Source of the DNA: JAJRVH01 sp964505995 | Lineage (GTDB): Bacteria; Pseudomonadota; Zetaproteobacteria; Mariprofundales; Mariprofundaceae | Direction: 5' to 3' | Assembly (NCBI GenBank): GCA_964505995.1 | Contig: CAZDLB010000001.1 | Location: 1-57,341 of the forward strand | Length of the DNA: 57,341 nucleotides | Part shown: positions 24,847-32,740 of the stretch, one piece after another | Layout: every line of letters starts with the position of its first letter | Position numbering within the stretch: the first letter of the stretch is position 1 | Notes under the pieces: generated by a model | What the model was told of the DNA's origin: nothing | Database searches by the model: none | Seen by the model: the letters and a program-made list of their open reading frames with translations, nothing else | Made by a program: the position numbers and the translations under genes

Positions 24847-25820
24847 CCAAGCATGGCCGCCACCTCGGTGACAGCCATGGCATAGTTGTAGGACCGGTTC
24901 CAGCGGGTGATGACATGGAAGTTGCGATGCACCAGCGCGATGCGATGGCCCTGCTGCGTCTGCATCTCGATCAGTGCCACCTGATCCTCATCCTTCCATG
25001 CCGCTGGCAGCACGGGCAGCTTGCTGCGGATTTCCCCGAGCGCATGCCAACGGCCGAATCCCGTGTCCGCCATCATTTTAAGTTCGCCGGAATAATCCTT
25101 CACCGTTCCCGGAAGCCAGTAGGCCACGGGTCTGCCGGCCTGCCAGCCATGACGCTGAAAATAGTTGGCCACGCTGGCCAGGATGTCGGCCGTGGAATGC
25201 CAGACATCACGCCGTCCATCGGCATCGGCATCCACCGCATAGGCGCGGTAGGAGGAGGGGATGAACTGCGTGACGCCGAAGGCTCCGGCGTAGGAGCCGA
25301 GGATGCTTTCCGGGGCGATATGCTCCTCATGAGCCAGCTGCAGAAGCTCCCCCAGCTCACGGGTGAAGAATTCGGAGCGGCGTGGATAGCCGGTGGCCAG
25401 CGTGAACAGCGAATCAATGACTCTGTCGCTGCCTCTGTTGCGGCCGAAGCGGGTTTCCAGTCCGAGGATTGCGGCAATGATCTCCGGTTCGACGCGATAG
25501 CGTTTCCAGACCGCGTCAAACAGTTTTCGGTGTTCGTGGAGGTAGGCCCGTCCAAGGGCCTTCATCTTCTCCGTGACGAAAAGCGGACGATATTCGGCGT
25601 AGGGACGGGATTCGTAAGGCGTCGTGATGCGTTCGATCACGCTCGGATCGAAACGCGCCGAGGCAATGCTGCGCTCGATATAGTCATCCGGCAGCCGGGT
25701 CTGCTGCTTCAGGCTGGCAATCAGGGACGCGCGATCGATATCCGGACTGGCCCAGATCGATTGCACCGGAAGCAATGCGACGACCAGTGCGAGGCATCGT
25801 GGAAGAAATCCCTGCAACAT
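24822..25820 (-). CDS. mltB: Membrane-bound lytic murein transglycosylase B
   Basis: Cleaves peptidoglycan glycan strands to give 1,6-anhydro-MurNAc ends; periplasmic. 332 residues with a signal peptide (about 1-24, ending SIWA-SP; no lipobox Cys, so probably soluble). The catalytic Glu lies in LGLETRFGRNRG, and SYAGAFGVTQFIPSSYRAYAV and DGRRDVWHSTADILASVANYF are family motifs. It is the first gene of the nine-gene overlapping series. A -10-like TAGCAT ends 6 bases before the ATG, and no ribosome-binding site is present. Confidence 0.95.
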   Translation of the reverse strand: MLQGFLPRCLALVVALLPVQSIWASPDIDRASLIASLKQQTRLPDDYIERSIASARFDPSVIERITTPYESRPYAEYRPLFVTEKMKALGRAYLHEHRKLFDAVWKRYRVEPEIIAAILGLETRFGRNRGSDRVIDSLFTLATGYPRRSEFFTRELGELLQLAHEEHIAPESILGSYAGAFGVTQFIPSSYRAYAVDADADGRRDVWHSTADILASVANYFQRHGWQAGRPVAYWLPGTVKDYSGELKMMADTGFGRWHALGEIRSKLPVLPAAWKDEDQVALIEMQTQQGHRIALVHRNFHVITRWNRSYNYAMAVTEVAAMLGCKSCSVD

Positions 25821-25832
25821 GCGGCCATGCTA
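25821..25832 (-). promoter_or_regulatory. Possible -10 element for leaderless mltB
   Basis: On the minus strand TAGCAT (25832-25827) is followed by GGCCGC and then the mltB ATG. The geometry matches the other leaderless-type starts in the window, but the -35 region (TACCGG at a 17-base spacer) is poor, so this is tentative. Confidence 0.3.
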
Positions 25833-25903
25833 GCAATGATGGCTCGGGGCCGGTAGCCGAAAAAGGGCGTCAGTGGCTGCTCCCGAGCGTGCGGATATTC
25901 CCC

Positions 25904-26581
25904 CTAGAAGACGAACTCCCGGCGTTCGGGCAGGCCCTCGATATTCTGCAACAGGGTTTCGAACAGGTGCGTGGTCTGCCACGTCTTGCCGATTCTGCGC
26001 TTGTGGACCAGCGACAGCACCGGATTTTCGCCGACAAAGGCCATCATCTGGCCGCCGTCCTTCACCAGCGCCTTCAGATGCTCGGGCACCTCACGGACTG
26101 CGGCTCCGATGACGACGGCGTCGAAAGGACCGGCGAGCTCCGGATGCTGACGCACAGCATTGGCATCCATCGCATTGATCTGGATGACCCTGGCATTGCT
26201 GATGCCATGGCTGGCGAGGTTGGAGGTCGCAAGCTCGGCCAGTTCGGGATGGATCTCGCAGCTGATCACCTCGGCGGCCAGCATGGCCAGCATCGCGGTC
26301 AGGAATCCCGTGCCGGTGCCGATCTCCAGCACCTTCTCGCTGCCCGTCAGCTGAAGCTGCTGCAGAATGCTCGCTTCCTGCAGGGGGCTGAGCATTTCCT
26401 GGTTGCACGGCAGCGGAACATGGCCTTCCATGTAGGCCAGGCTGCGGACGTTTTCGGGCACGAACTCCTCGCGCGGCATCGACTCGATCAGGTCGAGCAC
26501 GTTCGGATCGAGCACCTTGCAGCAACGGATCTGGTATTCAACCATGTTTCTGCGGGCAGACGCGAAATGGGTGTCTGTCAT
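25904..26581 (-). CDS. Protein-L-isoaspartate O-methyltransferase family protein
   Basis: 225-residue SAM-dependent methyltransferase of the PCMT group. Motif I is VLEIGTGTGFLTAML; upstream are MVEYQIRCCKV, MPREEFVP and the catalytic-loop-like PLPCNQEMLSP, which differs from the classical IGYGQTIS..P loop of canonical Pcm. That places it among Pcm-like proteins that may not repair isoaspartate. The ATG at 26581 follows the strong GGAGGGG-AAATCG; longer starts are not supported. It lies between rodZ and mltB on the same strand. Confidence 0.82.
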   Translation of the reverse strand: MTDTHFASARRNMVEYQIRCCKVLDPNVLDLIESMPREEFVPENVRSLAYMEGHVPLPCNQEMLSPLQEASILQQLQLTGSEKVLEIGTGTGFLTAMLAMLAAEVISCEIHPELAELATSNLASHGISNARVIQINAMDANAVRQHPELAGPFDAVVIGAAVREVPEHLKALVKDGGQMMAFVGENPVLSLVHKRRIGKTWQTTHLFETLLQNIEGLPERREFVF

Positions 26582-26629
26582 CGATTTCCCCTCCTGGAAA
26601 GCGTACCGGTCATGCATTTCCGACGGCTG

Positions 26630-26647
26630 TGCAATATGCACCGGTGC
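26630..26647 (-). promoter_or_regulatory. Tandem inverted repeats upstream of the pcm-like gene
   Basis: TGCA-ATA-TGCA (26630-26640) partly overlaps the perfect palindrome GCACCGGTGC (26638-26647). On the minus strand a possible promoter, TTGTCT-N17-CATATT, spans this site, so a regulator binding here could control the pcm-like gene. Function is inferred only. Confidence 0.3.
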
Positions 26648-26662
26648 GCATCAAAAGACAAG

Positions 26663-27631
26663 TCATTCCTCGGCGCGAACGATGAAATCCCGCAGAACCC
26701 GGCCTCGTTCACCCAGGCTGCCGGCGGCATGCAGAAGCTTCCGGTCCACATGGATGGCCAGCGCACCGGCATTGCCGGTTGTCACCCACAGCCTGGCTGC
26801 CGCCTCGTTGAGCTCGAGGTGGTGGCCCGCCCTGAGCAGCACCTCCTTGCGCAACTCTCCCTTGGCGCTGCCACTGTCATCGGGAAGGAAGACCTGCAGC
26901 CAGACGTCATCATCCACGGCCTCAAAGCGGTAGCGATGCAGTGGCAGGATCGGTTTTACCTCCTCCGGAGCCTGCGGCAGGGCTTCATCCACCGATTCCG
27001 GGGCTGCGGCCGGCATCTCCGTCGTGGCCTGGTCGGCAATGTCCCGGATCGCCTTTTCTTCCACTGCGGGAGTCGGGGTGCCGGACGACGGAGCCTCGGG
27101 TGAAGATTCCGGGGCCGTCTCAGCAGTGGCCGGGACGGATGGGGGCGAGGTTGCAGCGGGATTGTGCACAGTCTTTTCCGATACCCGGGGCGGCTCGGTC
27201 TCCGGGGCTTCCGGACGGGAGCCGGAGTGATAGACGTTCAGTCCGATCAGGAGCAAGACGAAGGTCAGGCCGGCGATCCAGGCCCAGCGCCGCGACGGAG
27301 CCACAGGCGGGTCCGGAAAGGTCAGCGGCCGCGTCAGCCGGTACGTATCATGCTTAAGCCGATGGATATCATCCTCGACATCGAGCTTCAGATGGGCCGC
27401 ATACTGGCGCAGAAAGCCCAGCGCATACACCTGGTCGGGCAAGGCCTCCCAGTCTCCCCGTTCCAGCGCCTGAAGATAGACCTTGCGCAGCTTCAGCTCG
27501 CGCACGATATCGTCGAGGCTCTCACCGCGCGCCTCGCGCGCCTGGCGCAGACGCTGGCCGAGATCCTTCAGCAGCGTGGCTTCATTCGGCTGCGGCTGGT
27601 TTGTATCCGGGCTGATGTCTTCGGAATCCAT
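26663..27631 (-). CDS. rodZ: RodZ-like cytoskeletal shape protein
   Basis: Links MreB filaments to the elongation machinery. 322 residues: N-terminal HTH_25 domain (about 20-85; LGQRLRQAREARGESLDDIVRELKL), a basic juxtamembrane stretch, one transmembrane helix (WAWIAGLTFVLLLIGLNVY), a long Pro/Glu/Ala-rich periplasmic linker and a C-terminal DUF4115-type beta domain (WLQVFLPDDSGS, RAGHHLELNEAAARLWVTTGNAGALAI). The ATG at 27631 is one base beyond the pilW stop. The pilW-rodZ order is the standard arrangement in gammaproteobacteria (rlmN-pilW-rodZ-ispG). Confidence 0.92.
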   Translation of the reverse strand: MDSEDISPDTNQPQPNEATLLKDLGQRLRQAREARGESLDDIVRELKLRKVYLQALERGDWEALPDQVYALGFLRQYAAHLKLDVEDDIHRLKHDTYRLTRPLTFPDPPVAPSRRWAWIAGLTFVLLLIGLNVYHSGSRPEAPETEPPRVSEKTVHNPAATSPPSVPATAETAPESSPEAPSSGTPTPAVEEKAIRDIADQATTEMPAAAPESVDEALPQAPEEVKPILPLHRYRFEAVDDDVWLQVFLPDDSGSAKGELRKEVLLRAGHHLELNEAAARLWVTTGNAGALAIHVDRKLLHAAGSLGERGRVLRDFIVRAEE

Positions 27632-27632
27632 C

Positions 27633-28379
27633 CTATCCCAGCTTCTCCAGCTCGTCGCGCGCCCAGGCCCGATCGAGCTCATTGTCGGTATCGTGGATGA
27701 AGCGCCGCAGCATCTGGCGCGCCGCGGGCAGATCGTTCTGCTTGATCAGCACGCGCAAAAGCCCCTGAGCCACGGGCCGCGCGTCCCGGTTCTTGCGCAG
27801 CAGGGTTTCGTAAAGCGCGCGCGCATAATTCAGGCGATTGAAGCGGATATAGGCCTCGGCCTCCTTGATCCTTGGCAGAATCTGCTCCGGGCGAAAGCGC
27901 TGGGCGCGCCGGTAGGCCTCGATGGCGTCATTGAACCGGCCCTGTTCCAGCAGCGCGTCGCCGAGGTTGATGAACACCAGGTCCTGATTCGGATAGCTCG
28001 GATCCTCAAGCGCCTGGCGCAGCAGCTTTTCGGCCTTCTCGTACTGCTGCATCTGGATCAGCAGGCTGGCATAGTTGTTCATCGTCGATGCGCGCTTCGC
28101 ATGCGACAGCGACTTCCTGTAATAGTGCTCGGATTTCTGCAGATCGCCCCGCAGCCGCCAGGCATAGGCCAGCGCATCCTCGACCTCCGGCTGGCCCGGC
28201 CGGATCTGATCGGATTCCAGCAGTTCCTTGAAGGCCTTCGGAAGCAGCCCCTTGTTCAGCGCGTCGATGCCCATCTGGTAATGCAGGCGCGCAAGCTTCT
28301 CCTGCTTGGCCGGATCCTGCTTGGCTCCACAGCCGGAAAGCGCGAGCGACAGGGAAAGGATCAGAAACAGGGATTTCAT
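27633..28379 (-). CDS. TPR lipoprotein, type IV pilus biogenesis PilW/PilF-like
   Basis: 248-residue lipoprotein with lipobox LALSGCG and roughly five tetratricopeptide repeats starting at about residue 33. PilW/PilF is the pilotin that brings the PilQ secretin to the outer membrane. Assignment rests on architecture and on its position between rlmN/mtnP and rodZ, the classical setting; no other pilus genes are in the window. The ATG overlaps the mtnP stop by 4 bases. It could also be a generic TPR lipoprotein. Confidence 0.8.
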   Translation of the reverse strand: MKSLFLILSLSLALSGCGAKQDPAKQEKLARLHYQMGIDALNKGLLPKAFKELLESDQIRPGQPEVEDALAYAWRLRGDLQKSEHYYRKSLSHAKRASTMNNYASLLIQMQQYEKAEKLLRQALEDPSYPNQDLVFINLGDALLEQGRFNDAIEAYRRAQRFRPEQILPRIKEAEAYIRFNRLNYARALYETLLRKNRDARPVAQGLLRVLIKQNDLPAARQMLRRFIHDTDNELDRAWARDELEKLG

Positions 28380-29248
28380 AGATAATGCTCCACGAGTGCG
28401 TGAATCGGGCGGATCGCCTCATCGTCCTGGGCGGAGAGATCAGCGAAGATGCCGCCGGCCAGTGCCTCGCGGCAGCCGCAGCGTCTTTCGGAAACGGGCT
28501 CGGAGAGAAGTGTTAACAGCATCTTCCCGGCCTTGGCGACATTCGACTGCATGATCTCGATGACCGAGGCCACGGAGACATCCTCTTCCTCCTCATGCCA
28601 GCAGTCGTAGTCGGTGCTCATCGCCACGGTCGCATAGCATATCTCCGCCTCGCGCGCGAGTCTGGCCTCGGGCATGTTGGTCATGCCGATCACGTCCATG
28701 CCCCAGCTGCGATAGAGCTCGGACTCGGCGCGCGTGGAAAACTGCGGTCCCTGCATCGCGAGATAGGTGCCGCCGTCATGGCAGGTGATGTCCTCATGCG
28801 CCTCGCAGGCCCGGATCAGCTCGCCTCTGAGGGTGGGGCAAACCGGGTCCGCCATCGAGACATGCGCGACGACGGGGCCATCGAAGAAGGTCTGCTCCCG
28901 GCCATGCGTGCGGTCGACAAACTGATCGACGATGACGAAATCGCCCGGGCGGATGTCCTGGCGCAGGGAGCCGACGGCCGAGATCGAGATGATGCGATCC
29001 ACGCCGGCCAGCTTCATCGCATAGATATTGGCGCGGAAATTGATCCGGTGGGGCGGGATGCGATGGCCGCGCCCGTGACGGGGAAGAAACACCACCTCCC
29101 GGTCCTGAAAACGGGCCAGCAGCAGATCGTCCGAGGGTTCGCCGAACGGCGTATCGATCTTCAGCCAGTCGAGGATCTCCAGCCCGTCGATGTCATACAG
29201 GCCGCTGCCGCCGATGATGCCGGTTCGATGCCCCGTCTTGTGCGTCAT
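28376..29248 (-). CDS. mtnP: S-methyl-5'-thioadenosine phosphorylase
   Basis: Splits methylthioadenosine into adenine and 5-methylthioribose 1-phosphate in methionine salvage. 290 residues of the PNP/MTAP family: TGIIGGSGLYDIDGL at the N-terminus, the phosphate-binding LPRHGRGHRIPPHRINFRAN, SISAVGSLRQDI, GPQFSTRAES and MTNMPEARLARE. The last pattern with the substrate loop MSTDYDCWHEEEE is typical of MTAP and not of inosine phosphorylases. It sits between rlmN and pilW, where most genomes have nothing. Confidence 0.92.
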   Translation of the reverse strand: MTHKTGHRTGIIGGSGLYDIDGLEILDWLKIDTPFGEPSDDLLLARFQDREVVFLPRHGRGHRIPPHRINFRANIYAMKLAGVDRIISISAVGSLRQDIRPGDFVIVDQFVDRTHGREQTFFDGPVVAHVSMADPVCPTLRGELIRACEAHEDITCHDGGTYLAMQGPQFSTRAESELYRSWGMDVIGMTNMPEARLAREAEICYATVAMSTDYDCWHEEEEDVSVASVIEIMQSNVAKAGKMLLTLLSEPVSERRCGCREALAGGIFADLSAQDDEAIRPIHALVEHYL

Positions 29249-29262
29249 GTTCCCTCCGGGAT

Positions 29263-30348
29263 TCAGCCGGCCTCCACGCTGGCCTTCAGCTGTCCGCAGG
29301 CGGCCATGATATCCTGCCCCCGCGATCGCCTTACGGTTGCACGAATCCCTTTGGAAATCAAGCGTTCGGCGAATGCATTCATGTGCTGCTTCGTGCTGCC
29401 GCGATAGGGGCTGCCGGGATAGGGGTTGAACTGGATCAGGTTGACCCGTTCGCGCCCGGGTCGGACGAAGGCCACAAGCGCATCCAGATGCTCCGGCTGA
29501 TCGTTGACGCCGTCGAGCATGACGTACTCCAGCGTGATATGCCGCTGCTGTCCGAGCGGATAGTCATCCAGGCAGGCGCGCAGCATCGCAAGCGGGTATT
29601 TGCGGTTGATCGGCACAAGCTCATCGCGCAGCGCATCGCTCGCCGCATGCAGCGAGATGGCCAGGTTGACCGGATAGGCCTCGCCGAGTCGGCGGATCTG
29701 CGGCACGAGGCCGGAGGTGGAAACGGTGATGCGCCGGCGCGAGATGTTCAGCCCGTCCTTCGCCAGCAGCCGTTCCAGGCTGCCGTGCACCCCGGCCTCG
29801 TTGGCCAGCGGTTCGCCCATGCCCATGTAGACGATATGCGTGATCTGGCCGTGCAGCCCCTCGGGAAGCGGGTCGGCGCGCAGGTCGTCCATGATCATCA
29901 GGATCTGGGCTATGATCTCGCCGGCCGTCAGGTTGCCCTCGAAGGCCTGGGTGCCGGTATGACAGAAAGGGCAATCGAGCACGCAGCCCACCTGCGAGGA
30001 GATGCAGACCGTGCCGCGTCTTGCCTCCGGAATGAACACCGCCTCGACCATCCTGCCGGCCATGCGACCACGCCTGAGCGCGAAGACGTACTTGCGTGTG
30101 CCATCCGTCGAGCACTGGCGACGCAGCAGATCAAGCGGCTGGCAGAGCAGCCGGGTTTGCAGCTCGTGCCGGAGCGCGGCCGGAAGGTTGTGCATCCGCT
30201 CCGCATCCAGCACCCCTTTGCCGACCCAGTCCATGACCTGCCGCGCGCGGAAGGGGGGATATCCCCAGTCCTGCATGAGCTGCTGCAGATCGTCCGGGCC
30301 GAAAGCCGGCAGCTGTGGTTGGTTGTGTCTGTCTGGCATGCGCGGCAT
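29263..30348 (-). CDS. rlmN: Dual-specificity 23S rRNA/tRNA methyltransferase RlmN
   Basis: Radical-SAM enzyme that methylates C2 of A2503 in 23S rRNA and A37 in some tRNAs. The cluster motif is CVLDCPFC (C-x3-C-x2-C), YMGMGEPLAN is the GGEP-like site, and the methyl-carrying Cys near the C-terminus is in DIMAACGQL. 361 residues from ATG 30348; ATG 30339 (MPDRHNQPQL) is equally possible, and neither has a clear ribosome-binding site. It heads the minus-strand series rlmN-mtnP-pilW-rodZ and is divergent to the ATP-grasp gene. Confidence 0.94.
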   Translation of the reverse strand: MPRMPDRHNQPQLPAFGPDDLQQLMQDWGYPPFRARQVMDWVGKGVLDAERMHNLPAALRHELQTRLLCQPLDLLRRQCSTDGTRKYVFALRRGRMAGRMVEAVFIPEARRGTVCISSQVGCVLDCPFCHTGTQAFEGNLTAGEIIAQILMIMDDLRADPLPEGLHGQITHIVYMGMGEPLANEAGVHGSLERLLAKDGLNISRRRITVSTSGLVPQIRRLGEAYPVNLAISLHAASDALRDELVPINRKYPLAMLRACLDDYPLGQQRHITLEYVMLDGVNDQPEHLDALVAFVRPGRERVNLIQFNPYPGSPYRGSTKQHMNAFAERLISKGIRATVRRSRGQDIMAACGQLKASVEAG

Positions 30349-30349
30349 T

Positions 30350-30385
30350 GTGACAGAGCCGGGGCGGCTGGGATAGGGTTCGCAC
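30350..30385 (+). promoter_or_regulatory. Promoter for a leaderless ATP-grasp transcript
   Basis: GTGACA (30350-30355, five of six matches to TTGACA), an 18-base spacer, TAGGGT (30374-30379), then TCGCAC and the ATG at 30386. There is no ribosome-binding site. Transcription is expected to start at or beside the ATG. Seen in sequence; activity inferred. Confidence 0.5.
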
Positions 30386-31444
30386 ATGGACAGTCTTCTG
30401 GCCTCCCAGGACCCGGTCGCCATCCCGCGCCGGGATTTCGAGCGCATGCTTGCGTTTGCTCGCACCGTCTATCGCCTGAAGGACAATCCGGCCTACCTTG
30501 CGCGGCTGGAGGAAAGCATGCCGCCGGCAGCACGCATCCGCAGTCCCTGGCCCTCGGTGCTGATGGGCTTCGATTTTCATTTGACGCCGGATGGCCCGAA
30601 GCTGATCGAGATCAACAACAATGCCGGCGGCCTGTACGTTGGCGAGGGGCGCTGGCTGCCCCAGCCCGCGATACCCGAGCTTCCCGGTTGTCTCGAACAG
30701 CGGCTGCTTTCGATGTTTCCGGATTCCTGGCGATGCATTGCCATCCTGGATGAGGATATCCGCTCGCAGTTCATGTATCCGGAGATGTGCGCCTATGCCG
30801 CGCTGCTGCGCGATCAGGGGCGCGAGGTGCATCTGGTCAGCCCGGAGGACATCCGTGCTGCGGATGACGGCCTTTATGTGCAGGCAAGCCGTCTGGATGC
30901 GATCTACAACCGGCATACCGATTTCTATCTGCAGTCGCCCAGGATGCGCCCCATCCTTGAGGCCTATCGTCAGGGACTGGTCTTTCTGAATCCGCATCCT
31001 AGGAGCTATGCGCTGATCGGCGACAAGGCGCGCATGGTGGACTGGTGGACTCCCGGATTTCTCGAAGGCTGTCTGTCGAAGGAGGACATCACACTGATCA
31101 GGCAGATGACGCCGGAGACGCATCATCTGAAGGCGATGCCAGACGTCTGGGAGGAGCGCAAGGCCTGGGTGTTCAAGCCTTCCGCCCGCCATGGCGGCAA
31201 GGGGGTGGTGCTCGGCCGCTCCATGAGTCGCAGGCGATTCGAATCGCTCGATGTTGAGCAGACCATCGTTCAGCGCTACGTGCCGCCCTGTCAGGTGCAA
31301 GTGGAGGGGAGGGAGATGAAGCTCGATGTGCGGCTGTTTACCCATGGCGAGCGTTTGATTGCGGTCGCGGGACGGGTCTGGCGCGGCCAGCTCACCAATT
31401 TTCGCGAGCCGGGCAGCGGCTGGGTCGGTCTGAGACTTGTCTAG
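30386..31444 (+). CDS. Circularly permuted ATP-grasp-like ligase, function unknown
   Basis: 352 residues. I do not recognise a named family, but ATP-grasp elements are visible in permuted order. The metal-binding strand LIEINNNAGG, with Glu75 and Asn77, lies near the N-terminus, while the ATP-binding lysine and glycine-rich loop KPSARHGGKGVVLG (264-277) comes late, followed by MKLDVRLF (311-318) and the final WRGQLTNFREPGSGW. Ordinary ATP-grasp enzymes have the reverse order; the circularly permuted kind (DUF407 or glutathionylspermidine-synthase-like) have this one. Such enzymes usually make amide or peptide-like bonds. It overlaps the glycosyltransferase start by 8 bases and has its own promoter, so it heads a three-gene operon. 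Confidence 0.65.
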   Translation: MDSLLASQDPVAIPRRDFERMLAFARTVYRLKDNPAYLARLEESMPPAARIRSPWPSVLMGFDFHLTPDGPKLIEINNNAGGLYVGEGRWLPQPAIPELPGCLEQRLLSMFPDSWRCIAILDEDIRSQFMYPEMCAYAALLRDQGREVHLVSPEDIRAADDGLYVQASRLDAIYNRHTDFYLQSPRMRPILEAYRQGLVFLNPHPRSYALIGDKARMVDWWTPGFLEGCLSKEDITLIRQMTPETHHLKAMPDVWEERKAWVFKPSARHGGKGVVLGRSMSRRRFESLDVEQTIVQRYVPPCQVQVEGREMKLDVRLFTHGERLIAVAGRVWRGQLTNFREPGSGWVGLRLV

Positions 31445-32135
31445 AGCCTCCATCGCCGTGATCGTGCCCGTGCTCGATGAGGTCGGGTCACTCGGCTCGC
31501 TTCTGCCGCGGATCGATGCGCTCGGTGCCGATGAAACGATCATCGTGGATGGCGGCTCACAGGATGGGTCGGTGGCGATGCTGCGGCAGGCGGCGGAGCG
31601 GGGGCGGCTTCGGATGCTTGTGACTTCCCCCGGACGGGCCAGACAGATGAACGCCGGCGCAGGGCTTGCGGAAAGCGATATTCTCCTTTTTCTGCATGCA
31701 GATACGGAAATATCTTCAAGTCATCTCGAGGATGTCCGCCGGGCCATGCGCGATTCCAGCGTCGTTGGCGGGCGTTTTGATGTGCGGCTTTCAGGCAGCC
31801 ATCCGGCATTCCGGATCATCGAGTTTTTCATCAACCTGCGATCGCGATGGACGAGAATCAGCACCGGCGATCAGGCCATGTTCGTGCGCCGCGATGTCTT
31901 CGAGCGCCTGGGCGGCTTTGCCGATCAGCCGCTGATGGAGGATATCGAGCTCAGTCGGCGGCTGAAGCGGGCCGGCAGGATTGCCTGCCTGCGGCGAAAG
32001 GTCGTCACGTCCAGCCGCCGCTGGGAGAGGCACGGCATTGCACGCACGATCCTGCTGATGTGGAGGCTCAGGCTCCTGTATGCCTGCGGTGTTTCCGCCG
32101 ATCGCCTGGTCGGCCACTATCGGCAGGCCCGCTGA
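31437..32135 (+). CDS. Family 2 glycosyltransferase (arsenosugar-associated TIGR04283 type)
   Basis: 232-residue GT-A glycosyltransferase: AVIVPVLDE, TIIVDGGSQDGS, GRARQMNAGAGLA, LLFLHADTE (the DxD-type metal site) and PLMEDIELSRRLKRAG. The short length and the GRARQMNAG motif match the TIGR04283 family, named from its linkage to arsenosugar synthesis genes. The start is TTG at 31437 inside the upstream gene. The next gene is a TIGR04282-type partner, a pairing that recurs in genomes. The arsenic link is from family naming only: no arsM or arsS is in this window. Confidence 0.8.
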   Translation: MSRASIAVIVPVLDEVGSLGSLLPRIDALGADETIIVDGGSQDGSVAMLRQAAERGRLRMLVTSPGRARQMNAGAGLAESDILLFLHADTEISSSHLEDVRRAMRDSSVVGGRFDVRLSGSHPAFRIIEFFINLRSRWTRISTGDQAMFVRRDVFERLGGFADQPLMEDIELSRRLKRAGRIACLRRKVVTSSRRWERHGIARTILLMWRLRLLYACGVSADRLVGHYRQAR

Positions 32136-32137
32136 AC

Positions 32138-32740
32138 ATGGACGATCTGCGCGTCATCATCCTGTGCAAGGCGCCGGTGCCCGGCCGGGTCAAGACGCGT
32201 CTGTTGACGCGCTATTCGGCCGCGCAGGCCGCCCGGCTGCACGCGGCGATGGCGCGGACGGTGATCGAACGCGCCAGCGCTCTGTGCTCCGATGTCCGCA
32301 TTGCCGCCGATGACCCGTCCGATCCCTTCTTTGCGGCATTCGGACTGCCGCTTCTGGCGCAGGGGGAGGGCGATCTCGGCCAGCGCATGGCGCGGCTGGC
32401 CCGTCAGGCCTTCCAGCTCGGCACTAAACCGCTGATGTTTCTTGGCACCGATTCCCCGCATATGCCCGCATCCCGGCTGATGGAGGCGGGGCGGGCGCTT
32501 GAGGAGCATGATGTCGTGTTCGGGCCGGTCGAGGATGGCGGCTATGATCTCGTCGCGATGAAGCGGGAGCTTCCCATCTTTGACGACGTGCCCTGGTCGA
32601 CGGCCGCAGTGCTGCGGCAAAGCCTGAGGCATTGCGAAGCGCTGGAGCTGAGGGTGGCCTGCCTGGCCGAGAGCTTCGATATCGATACGCCGGCGGATCT
32701 TGATCGGGCGATGGCGCTGGGATGGGCTATGCCTCGCTGA
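32138..32740 (+). CDS. DUF2064 glycosyltransferase-like protein (TIGR04282 type)
   Basis: 200-residue nucleotidyl/glycosyl-transferase-fold protein. Diagnostic segments are IILCKAPVPGRVKTRL at the N-terminus, GDLGQRMARLARQAF, FLGTDSPHMP and VFGPVEDGGYDLVAMK, matching DUF2064 (cofC/mobA-like fold). It starts two bases after the glycosyltransferase stop, so the two are translated together. Its end overlaps the convergent kinase gene by 14 bases. Substrate unknown. Confidence 0.83.
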   Translation: MDDLRVIILCKAPVPGRVKTRLLTRYSAAQAARLHAAMARTVIERASALCSDVRIAADDPSDPFFAAFGLPLLAQGEGDLGQRMARLARQAFQLGTKPLMFLGTDSPHMPASRLMEAGRALEEHDVVFGPVEDGGYDLVAMKRELPIFDDVPWSTAAVLRQSLRHCEALELRVACLAESFDIDTPADLDRAMALGWAMPR

